Source of the DNA: Candidatus Liberibacter solanacearum CLso-ZC1
GTDB taxonomy: Bacteria; Pseudomonadota; Alphaproteobacteria; Rhizobiales; Rhizobiaceae
NCBI RefSeq assembly: GCF_000183665.1
Contig: NC_014774.1
Coordinates: 124,001 to 188,000, forward strand
Length of the DNA: 64,000 nt
Direction: 5' to 3'
The notes under the pieces were generated by a model. It saw only the letters and a program-made list of their open reading frames with translations. It was not told where the DNA came from and searched no databases. The position numbers and the translations under genes were made by a program. This document shows positions 1 through 9,980 of this stretch, in pieces. Numbering within the stretch: position 1 is the stretch's first letter; every line of letters starts with the position of its first letter.

Positions 1-898
1 CCAATATCTCAGTAATAGGCTTAATAATAGAACGCAACCTTTTAGAGGCATATTCTGCCATATACATAGCAATTAATAAACCAATCGGCACAGAAAACAG
101 CATCGCTACCAACCCAATGTAAAATGTTCCTACTAACAAAGGGATAATACCAAATTGACCCACAACGTTACTAGAGCCAGGCGGTGGAAAGCGAGGGTCC
201 CAAACAGTACCAAAGAAAAAGTCTTTGGGCGAAATGATGTAAAAAAACTTAAGCGAACTAGAAAAAAGGGAAATTATTATACCAAGTGAGATGATAATAG
301 AAAGAAGAGAACATACCTTCAATAAAAAAACCAAATACTGCTCAACTTTACTCCGCGCACAAAGATGCGGTTTAATACGAAAAAAAGCATAAGAAAACCC
401 CAAAACAGCCAACAATAACATGCATAAGTTCATTATGATACGACTTTTAAAGGAGAGGCTTAGCCGATAAAATGCCGCCTTAATAATCCAAGGACTAGGG
501 GAACGTGCTAAAATTATACCCTGCGATCTCAACAAATCTAAAATATTCCCTTCACCCCTTTGTATTTTTTCTCTCATATCAAGATCAAGTGAAGGCAAAG
601 ACTCTGCGATTTTCTGCACCATATTGTAAGAAAAATCTCTATCACCCTCTACTAAACTGTTTATTTGAGGAGAAAAAGTTTCACGAACTTGGAGATCAAT
701 AAAATATGAGGAAAATAAAAACCAAATTAAAAAAACAAACGCACATGGAATAACCGCATAAAACGCCACATAAATGCCATAATAACTTTCTTTAGAATAA
801 AGACGTGCTTTATCCCTATTGGATAAAAATCTCGCACGCATACAGCCGAAAAAGTAAGAAACAAGACCTAAAAAGATCATATACAAACCAAATAACAA
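1..898 (-). CDS. pstC: phosphate ABC transporter permease PstC (5' part; cut by window edge)
   Basis: Inner-membrane permease of the high-affinity PstSCAB phosphate importer. The minus-strand frame is open from a TTG at 898 to the window edge (299 codons). It has an N-terminal membrane segment, a second one, a long soluble loop, then the region leading to the permease core (WDPRFPPPG, then a hydrophobic stretch with VPIGLLIAMYMAEYA and LRSIIKPITEIL), which is typical PstC. The long N-terminal extension is usual for rhizobial PstC. The TTG is preceded by AAAGGAT at suitable spacing; an in-frame ATG at 880 has no such site. The gene lies just downstream of pstS in the same direction. Family assignment is firm; the start is less certain. 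Confidence 0.85.
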   Translation of the reverse strand, partial: MLFGLYMIFLGLVSYFFGCMRARFLSNRDKARLYSKESYYGIYVAFYAVIPCAFVFLIWFLFSSYFIDLQVRETFSPQINSLVEGDRDFSYNMVQKIAESLPSLDLDMREKIQRGEGNILDLLRSQGIILARSPSPWIIKAAFYRLSLSFKSRIIMNLCMLLLAVLGFSYAFFRIKPHLCARSKVEQYLVFLLKVCSLLSIIISLGIIISLFSSSLKFFYIISPKDFFFGTVWDPRFPPPGSSNVVGQFGIIPLLVGTFYIGLVAMLFSVPIGLLIAMYMAEYASKRLRSIIKPITEIL

Positions 899-941
899 GG
901 GAAGTCATCCTTTTTTTGGAGGAAAATCACTCAGATCACCA

Positions 942-2009
942 CTAAATAAGTTTTTTAAAACAATTTTTATAATCATTTTTCTCAATTGCAATAGAATCCT
1001 GCACAATCTTTCGATCTTTGTTAGGAATAGGAATTAAACCATATTGAATAAGTTGAGAACCTGAATCCATCATTTCATCTGAAAGGCTAAAGGAAACGTA
1101 TTCCCTTAGCCCTAAAACATTTATAAAATGACTCTTTTTTACATAAAATAAAAGCGGACGAGAAATTGGATATACTCCTGACAAAATTGTATCCACAGAT
1201 GGAATAACTCCATCAATTGAAACAAGATTTAGAATATCAGCATTATTTTTATAGAAGGATAACCCTAAGAAACCAAAAATATCCTTATTCACCTCTATAC
1301 GTGCCAAAGTTTCCGTATAATCCCCATCCACTTCAATAGCAACACCATCTTTTCGAACGAATGTACACGCCATATCCACCTGAGAAGCATTATGTTTGAA
1401 AATATCACGCATTTTCGAAAAATTTCCAGACCTCACACATCCTTCTCGTAAGACTTTTTGTTCGATAATCTCTCGAGTCCCATGTTTTTCACTAGGGACA
1501 TAGATGGAAATACGAATTTTAGGCAAATCAGACCTTATATCTGACCATTTTTTAAAAGGATTCGACACAAGAAGACCATTGACAATTAACTTAGAAGCTA
1601 ATGCCTTGTAAAGATCTTCAATAGTTAAAGAAACATTCACCATGTTTTTATCACTTACTAGCACTATACCGTCATATCCAATCGTCACTTCTTGAATTTC
1701 GGACACACCTTTCTTCTTACATTCATCTAATTCAGATTGAGTAATCTTGCGAGAAGAATTGACAATATCAATAGTATCCTCACCGATACCTTTGCAAAAT
1801 TCCTTCAAGCCAGCACTAGAACCGCCTGATTCTACAAAAGGCGTTTTGAATTCAGGGAAATATTCACTAAAATTTTCAGCAATAATCTTTGAATAAGGGA
1901 AAAATGTTGAAGATCCGGCTATTCTAATACGATTACGCGCAAAAATTTCCGTACCACAATATGTTGTCCAAAAAACAAAACACGTAATGACTACAAAGAA
2001 AAATCTCAT
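942..2009 (-). CDS. pstS: phosphate-binding periplasmic protein PstS
   Basis: Periplasmic phosphate receptor that feeds PstC/PstA. The protein has 355 residues with an N-terminal hydrophobic signal segment (about residues 1-24, MRFFFVVITCFVFW). The PstS-family phosphate-binding pattern follows: GSSTFFPY near 33, the ESGGSSAGLKEFC loop near 60 and NSSRKI near 86. Length and motifs fit the PBP-like family. The ATG at 2009 follows a GGGAT element. It precedes pstC by about 40 bases, so the two are probably one operon. A TGTCAT half-site lies upstream, but a full PHO box could not be made out. Confidence 0.93.
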   Translation of the reverse strand: MRFFFVVITCFVFWTTYCGTEIFARNRIRIAGSSTFFPYSKIIAENFSEYFPEFKTPFVESGGSSAGLKEFCKGIGEDTIDIVNSSRKITQSELDECKKKGVSEIQEVTIGYDGIVLVSDKNMVNVSLTIEDLYKALASKLIVNGLLVSNPFKKWSDIRSDLPKIRISIYVPSEKHGTREIIEQKVLREGCVRSGNFSKMRDIFKHNASQVDMACTFVRKDGVAIEVDGDYTETLARIEVNKDIFGFLGLSFYKNNADILNLVSIDGVIPSVDTILSGVYPISRPLLFYVKKSHFINVLGLREYVSFSLSDEMMDSGSQLIQYGLIPIPNKDRKIVQDSIAIEKNDYKNCFKKLI

Positions 2010-2589
2010 AGCAATCCCTACAGATCAAAGCCCTACGCTACTACGCACCACTATAAAAACTTACCGATGACATATCTATCACTTAGCTCTTGACGATAAT
2101 GCTTCACGTACAACACCACCCTTAAACCCACCATACTTCAGTTTATATACGCATCTTAATTTACGAATTTATCCTTACATTAATGGCAAAAAATAAAATT
2201 AACCCATGCTACGATTCCTCTATATACCAGCAAGATTGCTGGGGAAAAGGCTTATACATATGTTGATACAACATACTTTGTTATCCTCAAAAAACATATT
2301 TTTTAATAATAAAAAATATTATATCAAATCTTTGCAAAACTTGAAGTTTATAAAAAAAAGAACAATGTTTTATATACTCTATTGTAAGGATAGAGTCCTC
2401 AATAGCAACGGTATATTAAACATCATTATTCTTTATAAGATAAATCCTACTATTACTAATCATTAATTTTTAAAAAATAGCCTAAAAATAACTCATAAAT
2501 CATAGATTTTTCTATAATTTTAGAATAACATATCTAGACAATTGATGAAATTATTGATTTATCCCTTGTGCTTATAAGTAAATAATTAG
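2010..2589. other. AT-rich spacer between pstS and tRNA-Thr
   Basis: About 580 bases of very AT-rich sequence. It presumably holds the divergent promoters of pstS and of the tRNA. An 86-codon plus-strand reading frame at 2206-2466 is made almost entirely of Ile, Asn, Lys, Leu and Tyr codons, has no recognisable motif and no convincing ribosome site, so I do not call it a gene. Nothing else is recognisable here. Confidence 0.6.
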
Positions 2590-2666
2590 GCCACTTTAGC
2601 TCAGTTGGGTAGAGCGCATCATTCGTAATGATGAGGTCACGTGTTCGATTCGCGTAAGTGGCACCA
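2590..2666 (+). tRNA. tRNA-Thr (anticodon CGT)
   Basis: Full cloverleaf. The acceptor stem GCCACTT pairs with AAGTGGC. The D arm contains AGCTCAGTTGGGTAGAGC. The anticodon stem CATCA/TGATG encloses the loop TTCGTAA with anticodon CGT, which reads ACG (Thr). The T loop is TTCGATT. The discriminator base is A at 2663 and CCA is encoded at 2664-2666. Confidence 0.95.
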
Positions 2667-2692
2667 ATCAAAAAAATCCAAGCCAAAAAATC

Positions 2693-3310
2693 CTATTCAC
2701 GCTCTTCTTCACAAGATATAGAATGTTTATTGATAATGTTTATTTGAGCTATACTAAATATCAACAGAATAGGAAAGGTGCCTACCGTTTTAAAAAACAC
2801 CCATGTTTCTGTGGAAAAATTACGCCATACAATTTCATTTAAGAATGATAAAAATAAAGAAAAAAACGCCCATCGAAGGGTTAACTTGCGCCAACCAATC
2901 GAGTCTAAAGACATAACTTGAGAAAGCAAAAGCTTGACAAAACTTTTTTTAAATAAATAGCCAATAAACAGGGTAATAGAAAAAATAAAATAAAATAATG
3001 TTGGCTTCATTTTTATAAACGCTTCATCACGAAACCAAACAGTCAGCCCCCCTAGCACCAATACAAATACCCCAGAAACGATTGGCATGATCCTAATTTC
3101 ATGAAATAAAACCCAAAAAACTCCTAATGATATGCCTGTCAACACCATCAATAACACAGTTGAGAAAAAAATAACTCCCCCGAACTGCGACAATACAGGA
3201 TAACGAAGAATCAATTGGTTTCCATAAAGGTTACACAACCAAAAAATAATCCCAGGAGCAAACTCTAATAAAAAGCGAATGAGTTTATGTTGTGACTGCG
3301 ATGCGCTCAT
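2693..3310 (-). CDS. YciB/IspZ-type intracellular septation membrane protein
   Basis: Polytopic inner-membrane protein of 205 residues, matching the family's usual length. Members are linked to cell envelope and septum integrity; the exact biochemical role is unknown. Family traits seen are FAPGIIFWLCNLYG near the N terminus, at least five hydrophobic segments, the FIKMKPTLFYFIFS stretch and the GWRKLTLRWAFFSLFLSFLNEIVWR region, in which 'NEIVWRNFS' is characteristic. The start ATG at 3310 overlaps the ftsY stop by four bases (ATGA), so translation is probably coupled. The ftsY-septation protein order is common in Rhizobiales. Confidence 0.88.
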   Translation of the reverse strand: MSASQSQHKLIRFLLEFAPGIIFWLCNLYGNQLILRYPVLSQFGGVIFFSTVLLMVLTGISLGVFWVLFHEIRIMPIVSGVFVLVLGGLTVWFRDEAFIKMKPTLFYFIFSITLFIGYLFKKSFVKLLLSQVMSLDSIGWRKLTLRWAFFSLFLSFLNEIVWRNFSTETWVFFKTVGTFPILLIFSIAQINIINKHSISCEEERE

Positions 3311-4272
3311 ATCTTTTTCTCATTATAATCAAAATACCCAGTAATAGCCGTAGAAAAATCTTTTGCCACAAAAGGCTCAAGATCATTTATCCCCTCTCCA
3401 GTCCCTAGAAAATAAACAGGAATTTTATGTTTTATAGCGATAGAAACAAGAATTCCTCCCCGCGCTGTACCATCTAGCTTTGTCATAATAAGCCCTGTCG
3501 TCCCTGCAACAGACTGAAACAGTTCTACTTGACGCAAAGCATTTTGCCCGACCGTAGCATCCAAAACCTGTAATACACTATGCGGAGCATCAGGATCCAA
3601 ACGTTTTAACACACGTATCATCTTACCAATTCCTGCCATCAATGCCGAATTATTATGAAGACGACCCGCTGTATCAATGATAAGGACATCTACATTCTTC
3701 GCTTGCGCCTGTCTAAAAGCTTCATATGCAAGCGCTGCAGCATCAGATCCAATTTCAGATCCCACGAAATCAGAAGAAGTACGATCTGCCCAAATCTTCA
3801 GCTGATCAACAGCTGCAGAACGAAAAGTATCCCCCGCTGCAAGCATTATTTTTAAGCCAGAATCTGACATTTTTTTTGACAACTTTCCAATAGCGGTTGT
3901 CTTCCCCGCACCATTTACTCCAACAACTAGGATAACATGCGGTCTATGAGAAAAGTCTAAATCGAAAGATTTGGATATTGGCATTAATATCTTATAAATT
4001 TTCTCGGATACATCCTGCAATACACACTGAATGGAAACATCTTTATTATAACGTTTTGCAACCAAATCTCCTACTATTTCCTGCGCAGCTTCTAACCCTA
4101 TATCGGCACGAATTAAAAGGTCTTCTAATTCATCTCGAACACTATCATCAAGTCTTTTGCTTGATATAACAGCTGCAATCCCTTCTTTTAATTTCAAAGA
4201 AGTAGATGCAAATCCTTTAGCTTTTTTTTGTATCCAAGAAAAAGATTTTGACACTACTTGTTTATTACCCAA
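3307..4272 (-). CDS. ftsY: signal recognition particle receptor FtsY
   Basis: GTPase that receives SRP-ribosome-nascent chain complexes at the membrane. The 321-residue protein has an N-terminal helical N domain (about 1-100) and then the NG GTPase: G1 loop GVNGAGKTTAIGKL, the AAGDTFRSAAVDQL motif, DTAGRLHNN (G3), TKLDGTARGG (G4) and the closing GTGEGINDLEPF motif. It lacks the long acidic A domain of enterobacterial FtsY, as is normal in alphaproteobacteria. The TTG start at 4272 is supported by GGAGGAGGAA immediately upstream. It is co-directional with dapF and coupled to the downstream septation gene. Confidence 0.95.
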   Translation of the reverse strand: MGNKQVVSKSFSWIQKKAKGFASTSLKLKEGIAAVISSKRLDDSVRDELEDLLIRADIGLEAAQEIVGDLVAKRYNKDVSIQCVLQDVSEKIYKILMPISKSFDLDFSHRPHVILVVGVNGAGKTTAIGKLSKKMSDSGLKIMLAAGDTFRSAAVDQLKIWADRTSSDFVGSEIGSDAAALAYEAFRQAQAKNVDVLIIDTAGRLHNNSALMAGIGKMIRVLKRLDPDAPHSVLQVLDATVGQNALRQVELFQSVAGTTGLIMTKLDGTARGGILVSIAIKHKIPVYFLGTGEGINDLEPFVAKDFSTAITGYFDYNEKKI

Positions 4273-4472
4273 TTCCTCCTCCGAGCAAGATTATCCACCA
4301 TCTCTATCCTAAAAATAAACAACAAAACTATTATTAAACAGAAATATTTCATATCAAAAGCACAATCCCGCATCTAACACAACAAATGACCCTTGTGAAA
4401 GATAAGGGACAAAGCAGAAATCTAAAAAATAATTGTTTTCATATTGCCAATATAGTTATAATTCTTCTATCG

Positions 4473-5342
4473 TTATACTTTCGTCCATTTTCCCGTTTTA
4501 ATATCAAGATTTCCATCCCATTGCTTATCCGCTCCTCCGCTCATAAAAACATGGTTATTATGATGCCATTCAATCAAAAGTTCGCCCCCAAGCATATTAA
4601 CTGATACTATACGATCTGTATTTCCAGAACGCGCTGACGCAACCACAGAAGCACAAGCAGCCGAGCCGCAAGCGGCCGTCAATCCTGCACCACGCTCCCA
4701 AGTGCGCAAATCAAGAGATGAAATAGAAGTAACCCGCGCTATTGAAAGATTAACCCCCTCTGGAAACATAAAATTATTTTCCAAAAGCTTTCCAAAACCA
4801 CTTAAATCATAACGATATATGTCATCTTCAACAAAAAAAATCGCATGCGGGTTTCCCATAGAAACAATAGAGGGAGAACGCAAAAAACTATTATTGATGG
4901 GACCTATGTAGAATTGAGCGCTATCAGTATCATCAAATGGTTTTGCCAAAGGAATATGTTGCCAATCCAAGATCGGTTCACCCATATCAACAGAGATAGA
5001 GCCGTCATCATTTTCCTTGGCCTGAAGAATTCCCCGTATAGTCTCAAAAATAAAAGTTTTTTTCTTTGTCTTCGAAGAAAGAAACCTTACAACACAACGC
5101 ATTCCATTTCCACAAGATTGCGCCTCGGATCCATCGCGGTTTATGATGCGAATAAAAGCATCTGCAAGCTTATTCTGGGAGTTATGAATAGCCATAATTT
5201 GGTCAAAGGGAAAGTTGTCATTCGTGGACAAAAAATTGATTGCTTCCAACGTTATATTATCGCTACGATCCCGCATATCAACGACAAGGATTTTATTACC
5301 TATGCCCTCCATCTTTGCAAAGCCTACCATAGATTCCTGCAT
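4473..5342 (-). CDS. dapF: diaminopimelate epimerase DapF
   Basis: Converts LL- to meso-diaminopimelate in lysine and peptidoglycan synthesis, in the cytoplasm. The 289-residue protein has both halves of the symmetric fold, each with a catalytic cysteine: SCGNGMRC near residue 76 and AACGSAACA near 224. The substrate-loop sequence GNPHAIFF near 163 is also present. Length is normal. The ATG at 5342 sits behind AGAGGA; an ATG four codons on is possible. In many Rhizobiales dapF is followed by mtaB and then ftsY. Here only a 200-base gap separates dapF from ftsY. Confidence 0.94.
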   Translation of the reverse strand: MQESMVGFAKMEGIGNKILVVDMRDRSDNITLEAINFLSTNDNFPFDQIMAIHNSQNKLADAFIRIINRDGSEAQSCGNGMRCVVRFLSSKTKKKTFIFETIRGILQAKENDDGSISVDMGEPILDWQHIPLAKPFDDTDSAQFYIGPINNSFLRSPSIVSMGNPHAIFFVEDDIYRYDLSGFGKLLENNFMFPEGVNLSIARVTSISSLDLRTWERGAGLTAACGSAACASVVASARSGNTDRIVSVNMLGGELLIEWHHNNHVFMSGGADKQWDGNLDIKTGKWTKV

Positions 5343-5620
5343 TTTATCCTCTTGGTCATATTTAAACTATACTGTTACAAACGTGAATATGAGCATTAAA
5401 GAACATACATTCAGAACTTGACTCAAAAAATTTTCAATGGTTTAGTTCCTCCTTAACGATATCGAATTATGTACGAATTATGCGCATAAAATCAATTTAA
5501 AACAACCGAATGTTTCATTCTCAATAAAATCTATGGTCTTAAATTGTTGTTTTGGATGTTAAATTTATCAAGTTATCATGATTCGATCTAGGTAAATTAT
5601 ACTCAGAAGGTAAAAAAATA

Positions 5621-7006
5621 GTGTTTGAAAATTTACAAGAGCGCCTTGGATCTGTTTTTCAAAAAATTACCGGAAGGGGCAATTTATCAGAAACAGATAT
5701 CTCCAAAACTCTGCGAGAAATACGCCGTACTTTTTTAGAAGCAGATGTATCGCTTGAAGTGGTTCAGGCTTTAAATGAGCGAATCCAGGAGAAAGCCAAA
5801 GGGGCAAAGATTCTCAAAAGCATTCAACCTGGACAAATGGTCGTTAAAATTGTCCATGACGAATTGATTGAGGTACTAGGAACAGAAAACGTAGGATTGG
5901 ACCTTAACGCTCCATCCCCTCTAGTGATCATGCTAGTTGGTCTTCAAGGCTCTGGGAAAACAACCACAACAGCCAAAATTGCCTATCATCTAAAAACCTT
6001 AAAAAAGAAAAAAATGTTGATGGCGTCCCTTGATATACATCGCCCAGCAGCACAGGAACAATTACGATATCTTGGAGAAAAAATCCAAGTTGATACCCTA
6101 GAGGTTGTCCCCAAACAATTGCCCGCAGAAATAGCTACACGTGCCATACAGAATGCACGTGATCGTGGCTATGATGTTGTAATCTTAGATACGGCAGGAC
6201 GTAACCATATCAACGAATCTCTTATGCAAGAAATAAGCGAAGTTAAATCTCTAACCAATCCTCACGAGATTTTACTTGTAGCAGATGCTTTAACGGGACA
6301 AGACGCCGTTCATCTCGCTCGCAATTTTGACGAAAAAATCGGGCTTACAGGTATCATTCTCACCCGCATGGATGGTGATGGTCGTGGCGGAGCAGCCTTG
6401 TCAATGCGTTTCGTCACGGGGAAACCCATTAAAGCTATCGGCACAGGAGAAAAAATAGATGATTTAGAAAACTTTTTCCCTGATAGAGTTGTTAATAGAA
6501 TCCTTGGCATGGGAGATATCGTATCTTTAGTTGAAAAAGCCGCCCGAAACCTAGATGAAGAAAAAGCAACAGCAACAGCCAAAAAAATTGCCAAAGGAAA
6601 GTTTGACCTCGAAGACTTAGAAGAACAATTTCGTCAAACACAAAAAATAGGGGGAATTAGTTCCCTTTTAAGCATGTTGCCTGGAATGGGTTCTTTTAAA
6701 CCAAATATTATGCCCTCAAACTTTAATGATAAAACTATTAATCATCATATTGCCATCATCTCTTCCATGACTAAGGAAGAGCGCGCCAATCCAAGTATTA
6801 TAAAACATTCTCGCAAAAAGCGTATAGCAGCAGGATCGGGTACTGATGCTGTAAGGATAAATAAGCTCTTAAAATTATATCGCCAAATAGCAGATATGAT
6901 GAATTCTACTAAAGGCCATGGTGGAGATACATCAACTCAACAAATGATGCAAACACTTAAAAATAAGATAGGATTTGGTAAAAATGGAGGATTTCCAGGA
7001 ATCTAA
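5621..7006 (+). CDS. ffh: signal recognition particle protein Ffh
   Basis: GTPase that, with 4.5S RNA, recognises signal sequences and docks on FtsY. The 461-residue protein has an N domain, a G domain (GLQGSGKTTTTAKIAY near 107; DTAGRNHINESL; TRMDGDGRGGAAL; the GTGEKIDDLENF closing motif) and a C-terminal methionine-rich M domain (LLSMLPGMGSF and repeated MM pairs). It begins with GTG at 5621, preceded by GAAGG. It is divergent from dapF and followed by the rpsP-rimM-trmD-rplS cluster, a conserved arrangement. Confidence 0.96.
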   Translation: MFENLQERLGSVFQKITGRGNLSETDISKTLREIRRTFLEADVSLEVVQALNERIQEKAKGAKILKSIQPGQMVVKIVHDELIEVLGTENVGLDLNAPSPLVIMLVGLQGSGKTTTTAKIAYHLKTLKKKKMLMASLDIHRPAAQEQLRYLGEKIQVDTLEVVPKQLPAEIATRAIQNARDRGYDVVILDTAGRNHINESLMQEISEVKSLTNPHEILLVADALTGQDAVHLARNFDEKIGLTGIILTRMDGDGRGGAALSMRFVTGKPIKAIGTGEKIDDLENFFPDRVVNRILGMGDIVSLVEKAARNLDEEKATATAKKIAKGKFDLEDLEEQFRQTQKIGGISSLLSMLPGMGSFKPNIMPSNFNDKTINHHIAIISSMTKEERANPSIIKHSRKKRIAAGSGTDAVRINKLLKLYRQIADMMNSTKGHGGDTSTQQMMQTLKNKIGFGKNGGFPGI

Positions 7007-7200
7007 GCTATTGACCATCAAACCCGTTTTCCAGATTCGAGAAATTACTCCTGATAGATAATAAAACGATATGTATATAATACTTATCAAAAAATATCCG
7101 AAGGAATTTAACAAAGGAAATGAAACATAGATCTCATCAAACATTTGCGAAGAAAGGACTACTTTTAACAAAAAAAAAGAAATTTATTGTTTTCATGAAA

Positions 7201-7232
7201 ATATATAAGATATAAGTTTATATCTTATATAT
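7201..7232. repeat. perfect 15-bp palindrome in the ffh-rpsP spacer
   Basis: The spacer between ffh and rpsP (7007-7388, 382 bases) contains a perfect inverted repeat with 15-base arms, 7201-7215 against 7218-7232, separated only by GT. It is almost pure A/T with a single G:C pair per arm. It could act as a terminator for ffh, but no T-run follows it. Nothing else in this spacer is recognisable apart from the rpsP ribosome site (AAGGAGAA) before 7389. Confidence 0.6.
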
Positions 7233-7388
7233 ATAGTTATAGCCTATCCTTCCCATATAGAGCGCTCTATAATGTATTGTTATCTTTATAATTTCGAGAT
7301 AATTGTAAATTTAGGGAAGCGATGTATAAAATTAAGGTAATCAAGCCTATCATCAACTTAAGATTCATTTTTATAAGGAGAATTATTA

Positions 7389-7718
7389 ATGACATTGAAA
7401 ATTCGTCTTGCCTGTGGAGGATCTAAAAAGCGCCATCATTATCGTATTGTGGTTGCCAATTCTCGTAGCCCGCGTGATGGAAGATTCATCGAAAAAATAG
7501 GAACTTGGAATCCTACTCTGCCCAAAGAAAGTCCTATGAGATTTACGATGGATTTTGAACGTATCCAACATTGGATCAGCAAGGGGGCGCAACCAACGGA
7601 TCGTATTCTTTTCTTCATGGATAAAGCTGGGTTAATCAAGCGTCCATCGCGCAATAATCCTAAGAAAGCCATGCCTAAGGATAAAGCACTTAAACGTCTT
7701 GAGTCCAAAAATAATTAA
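7389..7718 (+). CDS. rpsP: 30S ribosomal protein S16
   Basis: Small-subunit ribosomal protein S16, 109 residues. The S16 signature is clear: [35 protein letters not shown], followed by YNP-like [10 protein letters not shown] and the [11 protein letters not shown] segment. The C terminus is a basic tail, as in alphaproteobacteria. A strong AAGGAGAA ribosome site precedes the ATG. First gene of the rpsP-rimM-trmD-rplS cluster. An AT-rich hairpin (7774-7798, arms GCTTAAAT/ATTTAAGC) lies between it and rimM. Confidence 0.97.
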   Translation: MTLKIRLACGGSKKRHHYRIVVANSRSPRDGRFIEKIGTWNPTLPKESPMRFTMDFERIQHWISKGAQPTDRILFFMDKAGLIKRPSRNNPKKAMPKDKALKRLESKNN

Positions 7719-7835
7719 GAGGGAAACGCTGCAAAAGTATGCACAGTATTCTAACGTTGTAATGCAGACAAATGCTTAAATTTTTAAAATATTTAAGCCT
7801 ACGATTTAACTTGATACACGTTTGAGGTATGTATC

Positions 7836-8408
7836 ATGGTCAAATCTGAAAAGCTTGTTCTTATCGCTACCATTGGTACAACCCATGGGTTGAAGGGAGA
7901 GGTATATGTCAATTCGTATGCAAGTAATCCCATGGATCTAAGCCGTTATATTTTGTATTCAGATGATGCTAAAGAATTCAAGATACTTGATATATATCAA
8001 AATAACAAAAGATTAATCGCTACATTTGATGGAATTTATGACATCCATTCCGCAGAGAAACTCCGTCATTTGAAATTATATGCCAGACGTCAAGATTTCA
8101 AAGATGAAGAACTTGAAGAAGACGAATTCTTTAATGCTGACTTAGAAGAGTTAGAAACATTTGACCTTCAGGGGAAATACTGGGGAAAAATATGTGGGAT
8201 TTATGATTTTGGAGCAGGAGCTGTGCTAGAATTTAAAGATTCTAAGGAGAAAAAATTTTTGATACCCTTTACCAAGTCCACGGTATTAAGTGTCAATCTA
8301 AAGGAAAACAAGATATTGATTGATTCTGTTTCTGCAGGATTAGATTGTATGACAAAAAAAGATAAAAATCATGAATGCCAATCTAGTTCTCCTGGGGATA
8401 TACCATGA
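7836..8408 (+). CDS. rimM: ribosome maturation factor RimM
   Basis: 16S processing factor that binds S19 during maturation of the 30S head. The 190-residue protein has the N-terminal RimM domain ([22 protein letters not shown]; the T-H-G-L-K-G-E core is diagnostic) and a C-terminal PRC barrel ([19 protein letters not shown], then [10 protein letters not shown] and [19 protein letters not shown]). The last bases overlap trmD by four (ATGA), showing tight coupling. The C-terminal 20 residues are a charged tail with no recognised function. Confidence 0.95.
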   Translation: MVKSEKLVLIATIGTTHGLKGEVYVNSYASNPMDLSRYILYSDDAKEFKILDIYQNNKRLIATFDGIYDIHSAEKLRHLKLYARRQDFKDEELEEDEFFNADLEELETFDLQGKYWGKICGIYDFGAGAVLEFKDSKEKKFLIPFTKSTVLSVNLKENKILIDSVSAGLDCMTKKDKNHECQSSSPGDIP

Positions 8409-9118
8409 CTTTTCACGCTACTGTCCTTACACTATATCCAGAAATATTCCCTGGACATCTAGGAAAGTCCATGGCAGGGAAAGCGCTTGCATGCAATGTA
8501 TGGTCAATCGATACTGTACAAATACGTCATTTTGCCACAGATCGAAATAATAGTGTAGATGATACTCCTGCAGGTGGTGGAGCAGGTATGATACTTAAAG
8601 CAGATGTCTTGGGTAAAGCAATTGATCATGCTATATCTAAGTATACACAAAAAGACATCCCTCGGATACTCATGAGTCCTCGCGGTCAACCTTTAAAACA
8701 AGAGCGAGTGCGCCAAATTTCAAATAAATCTGGCGCTATTATCATATGTGGGCATTTTGAAGGTGTTGATGAACGTATTGTTAAGGCACGCGATCTTGAA
8801 GAAATTTCCGTGGGAGATTATATCCTATCAGGCGGAGAACCAGCTGCTCTTGTCTTGCTTGATGCTATAGTACGCCTTCTCCCAGGAGTTTTAGGAAACA
8901 AACAATCCACAATACACGAAAGCTTTGAAAATGGGTTGTTGGAATTCCCTCAATATACTAAACCACAAATATGGGAAGGATTGAGAATACCTTCTGTGCT
9001 TAATTCTGGTAATCATGAAAAAATAAGGCAGTGGCGTGAAGAACAATCCTTGGCATTAACAAAAAAACACAGGCCCGATCTTCTTTCAAAAAAGGTGTGT
9101 CCAATGCGCAATAATTAG
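8405..9118 (+). CDS. trmD: tRNA (guanine-N1)-methyltransferase TrmD
   Basis: Methylates G37 of tRNAs with SAM, which prevents +1 frameshifting. The 237-residue SPOUT protein has the trefoil-knot motifs: [11 protein letters not shown] at the start, [17 protein letters not shown] near 57, [14 protein letters not shown] near 112 and the knot [32 protein letters not shown] near 133. Length is normal. Start overlaps rimM by four bases. The 170-base gap before rplS holds no gene. Confidence 0.96.
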   Translation: MTFHATVLTLYPEIFPGHLGKSMAGKALACNVWSIDTVQIRHFATDRNNSVDDTPAGGGAGMILKADVLGKAIDHAISKYTQKDIPRILMSPRGQPLKQERVRQISNKSGAIIICGHFEGVDERIVKARDLEEISVGDYILSGGEPAALVLLDAIVRLLPGVLGNKQSTIHESFENGLLEFPQYTKPQIWEGLRIPSVLNSGNHEKIRQWREEQSLALTKKHRPDLLSKKVCPMRNN

Positions 9119-9287
9119 ACCTATTTTTTTCTATCATCGTCATTATAACTAAATTCATGACGTTGAGAACTAAATCGTTATCCAAATACAGATACCGCTC
9201 TTCATATGAGAAAATATATTTGTAGATATCAAATATCTTAACTAAATTAATCTTTATAATAAATACAGTTCATAATAATGGAGGAAA

Positions 9288-9704
9288 TTGATGAATATAA
9301 TTGATGAACTAGACCATGAAGAAATGGCCAGAATTGAATCCATGAGGATGTTGCCGGAATTCTCTCCTGGGGACACAATAGCGGTCAAAACAATTATTAC
9401 AGAAGGCGAAAAAAGCCGAATTCAATCTTATGAAGGAATATGCATAGCACGTTCAGGGCGTGGAATTAATAAGAACTTTACTGTTAGAAAAATTAGTTAT
9501 GGTGAGGGTATCAATCGTTTATTCCCTCTTTATTCGCCGATGATACAAGATATTACGGTAATACGGCGCGGAAAAGTTCGTCGTTCTAAGTTATATTATT
9601 TACAAGATCTTCGTGGAAAAGCAGCACGTATTACAGAAAATACTGGAAAACGCGCAAAAGCTCTCAATGAAAAAGCGCGTAAATCTATGGCTCCCAAAAG
9701 ATAA
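9288..9704 (+). CDS. rplS: 50S ribosomal protein L19
   Basis: Large-subunit protein L19 at the subunit interface, 138 residues. Diagnostic segments are [59 protein letters not shown] and [15 protein letters not shown]. The ATG at 9288 follows TGGAGGAAATTG, a strong ribosome site. The C terminus is basic and slightly extended, which is common in alphaproteobacteria. Last gene of the cluster. Confidence 0.97.
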   Translation: MMNIIDELDHEEMARIESMRMLPEFSPGDTIAVKTIITEGEKSRIQSYEGICIARSGRGINKNFTVRKISYGEGINRLFPLYSPMIQDITVIRRGKVRRSKLYYLQDLRGKAARITENTGKRAKALNEKARKSMAPKR

Positions 9705-9980
9705 ATATCTAATTATATTCTAGATTATCTCTATGGAGTATTTTTTGTATAGGTATAGAGTTGTATTTGAGTTCTGATATTCATATTTCATATATGGAAT
9801 ATTTTCCAGATCTGATAAATATTAATTTTACATTTCAAAAATTTTCCCCAAAATTTCAGATTTTAAGATATTTCTTATGATTGTTTTTTTGCAGTAAAAT
9901 TTAATTTATTCAGCGCCAGAAAAACGAATAACAAGCTTTTTAATCGCAACACGCCTTTCAGAAAAAAACAAAGGATCTAC

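Noticed and set aside
2040..2100. PHO box upstream of pstS
   Set aside because: One TGTCAT half-site is present, but the second half at the proper spacing is not.
2206..2466. 86-codon plus-strand frame between pstS and tRNA-Thr
   Set aside because: Low-complexity Ile/Asn/Lys/Leu content as expected from AT-rich DNA, with no motif and no good ribosome site.
4845..5399. 184-codon frame antisense to dapF
   Set aside because: It lies opposite a clear, conserved gene and has no recognisable domain.
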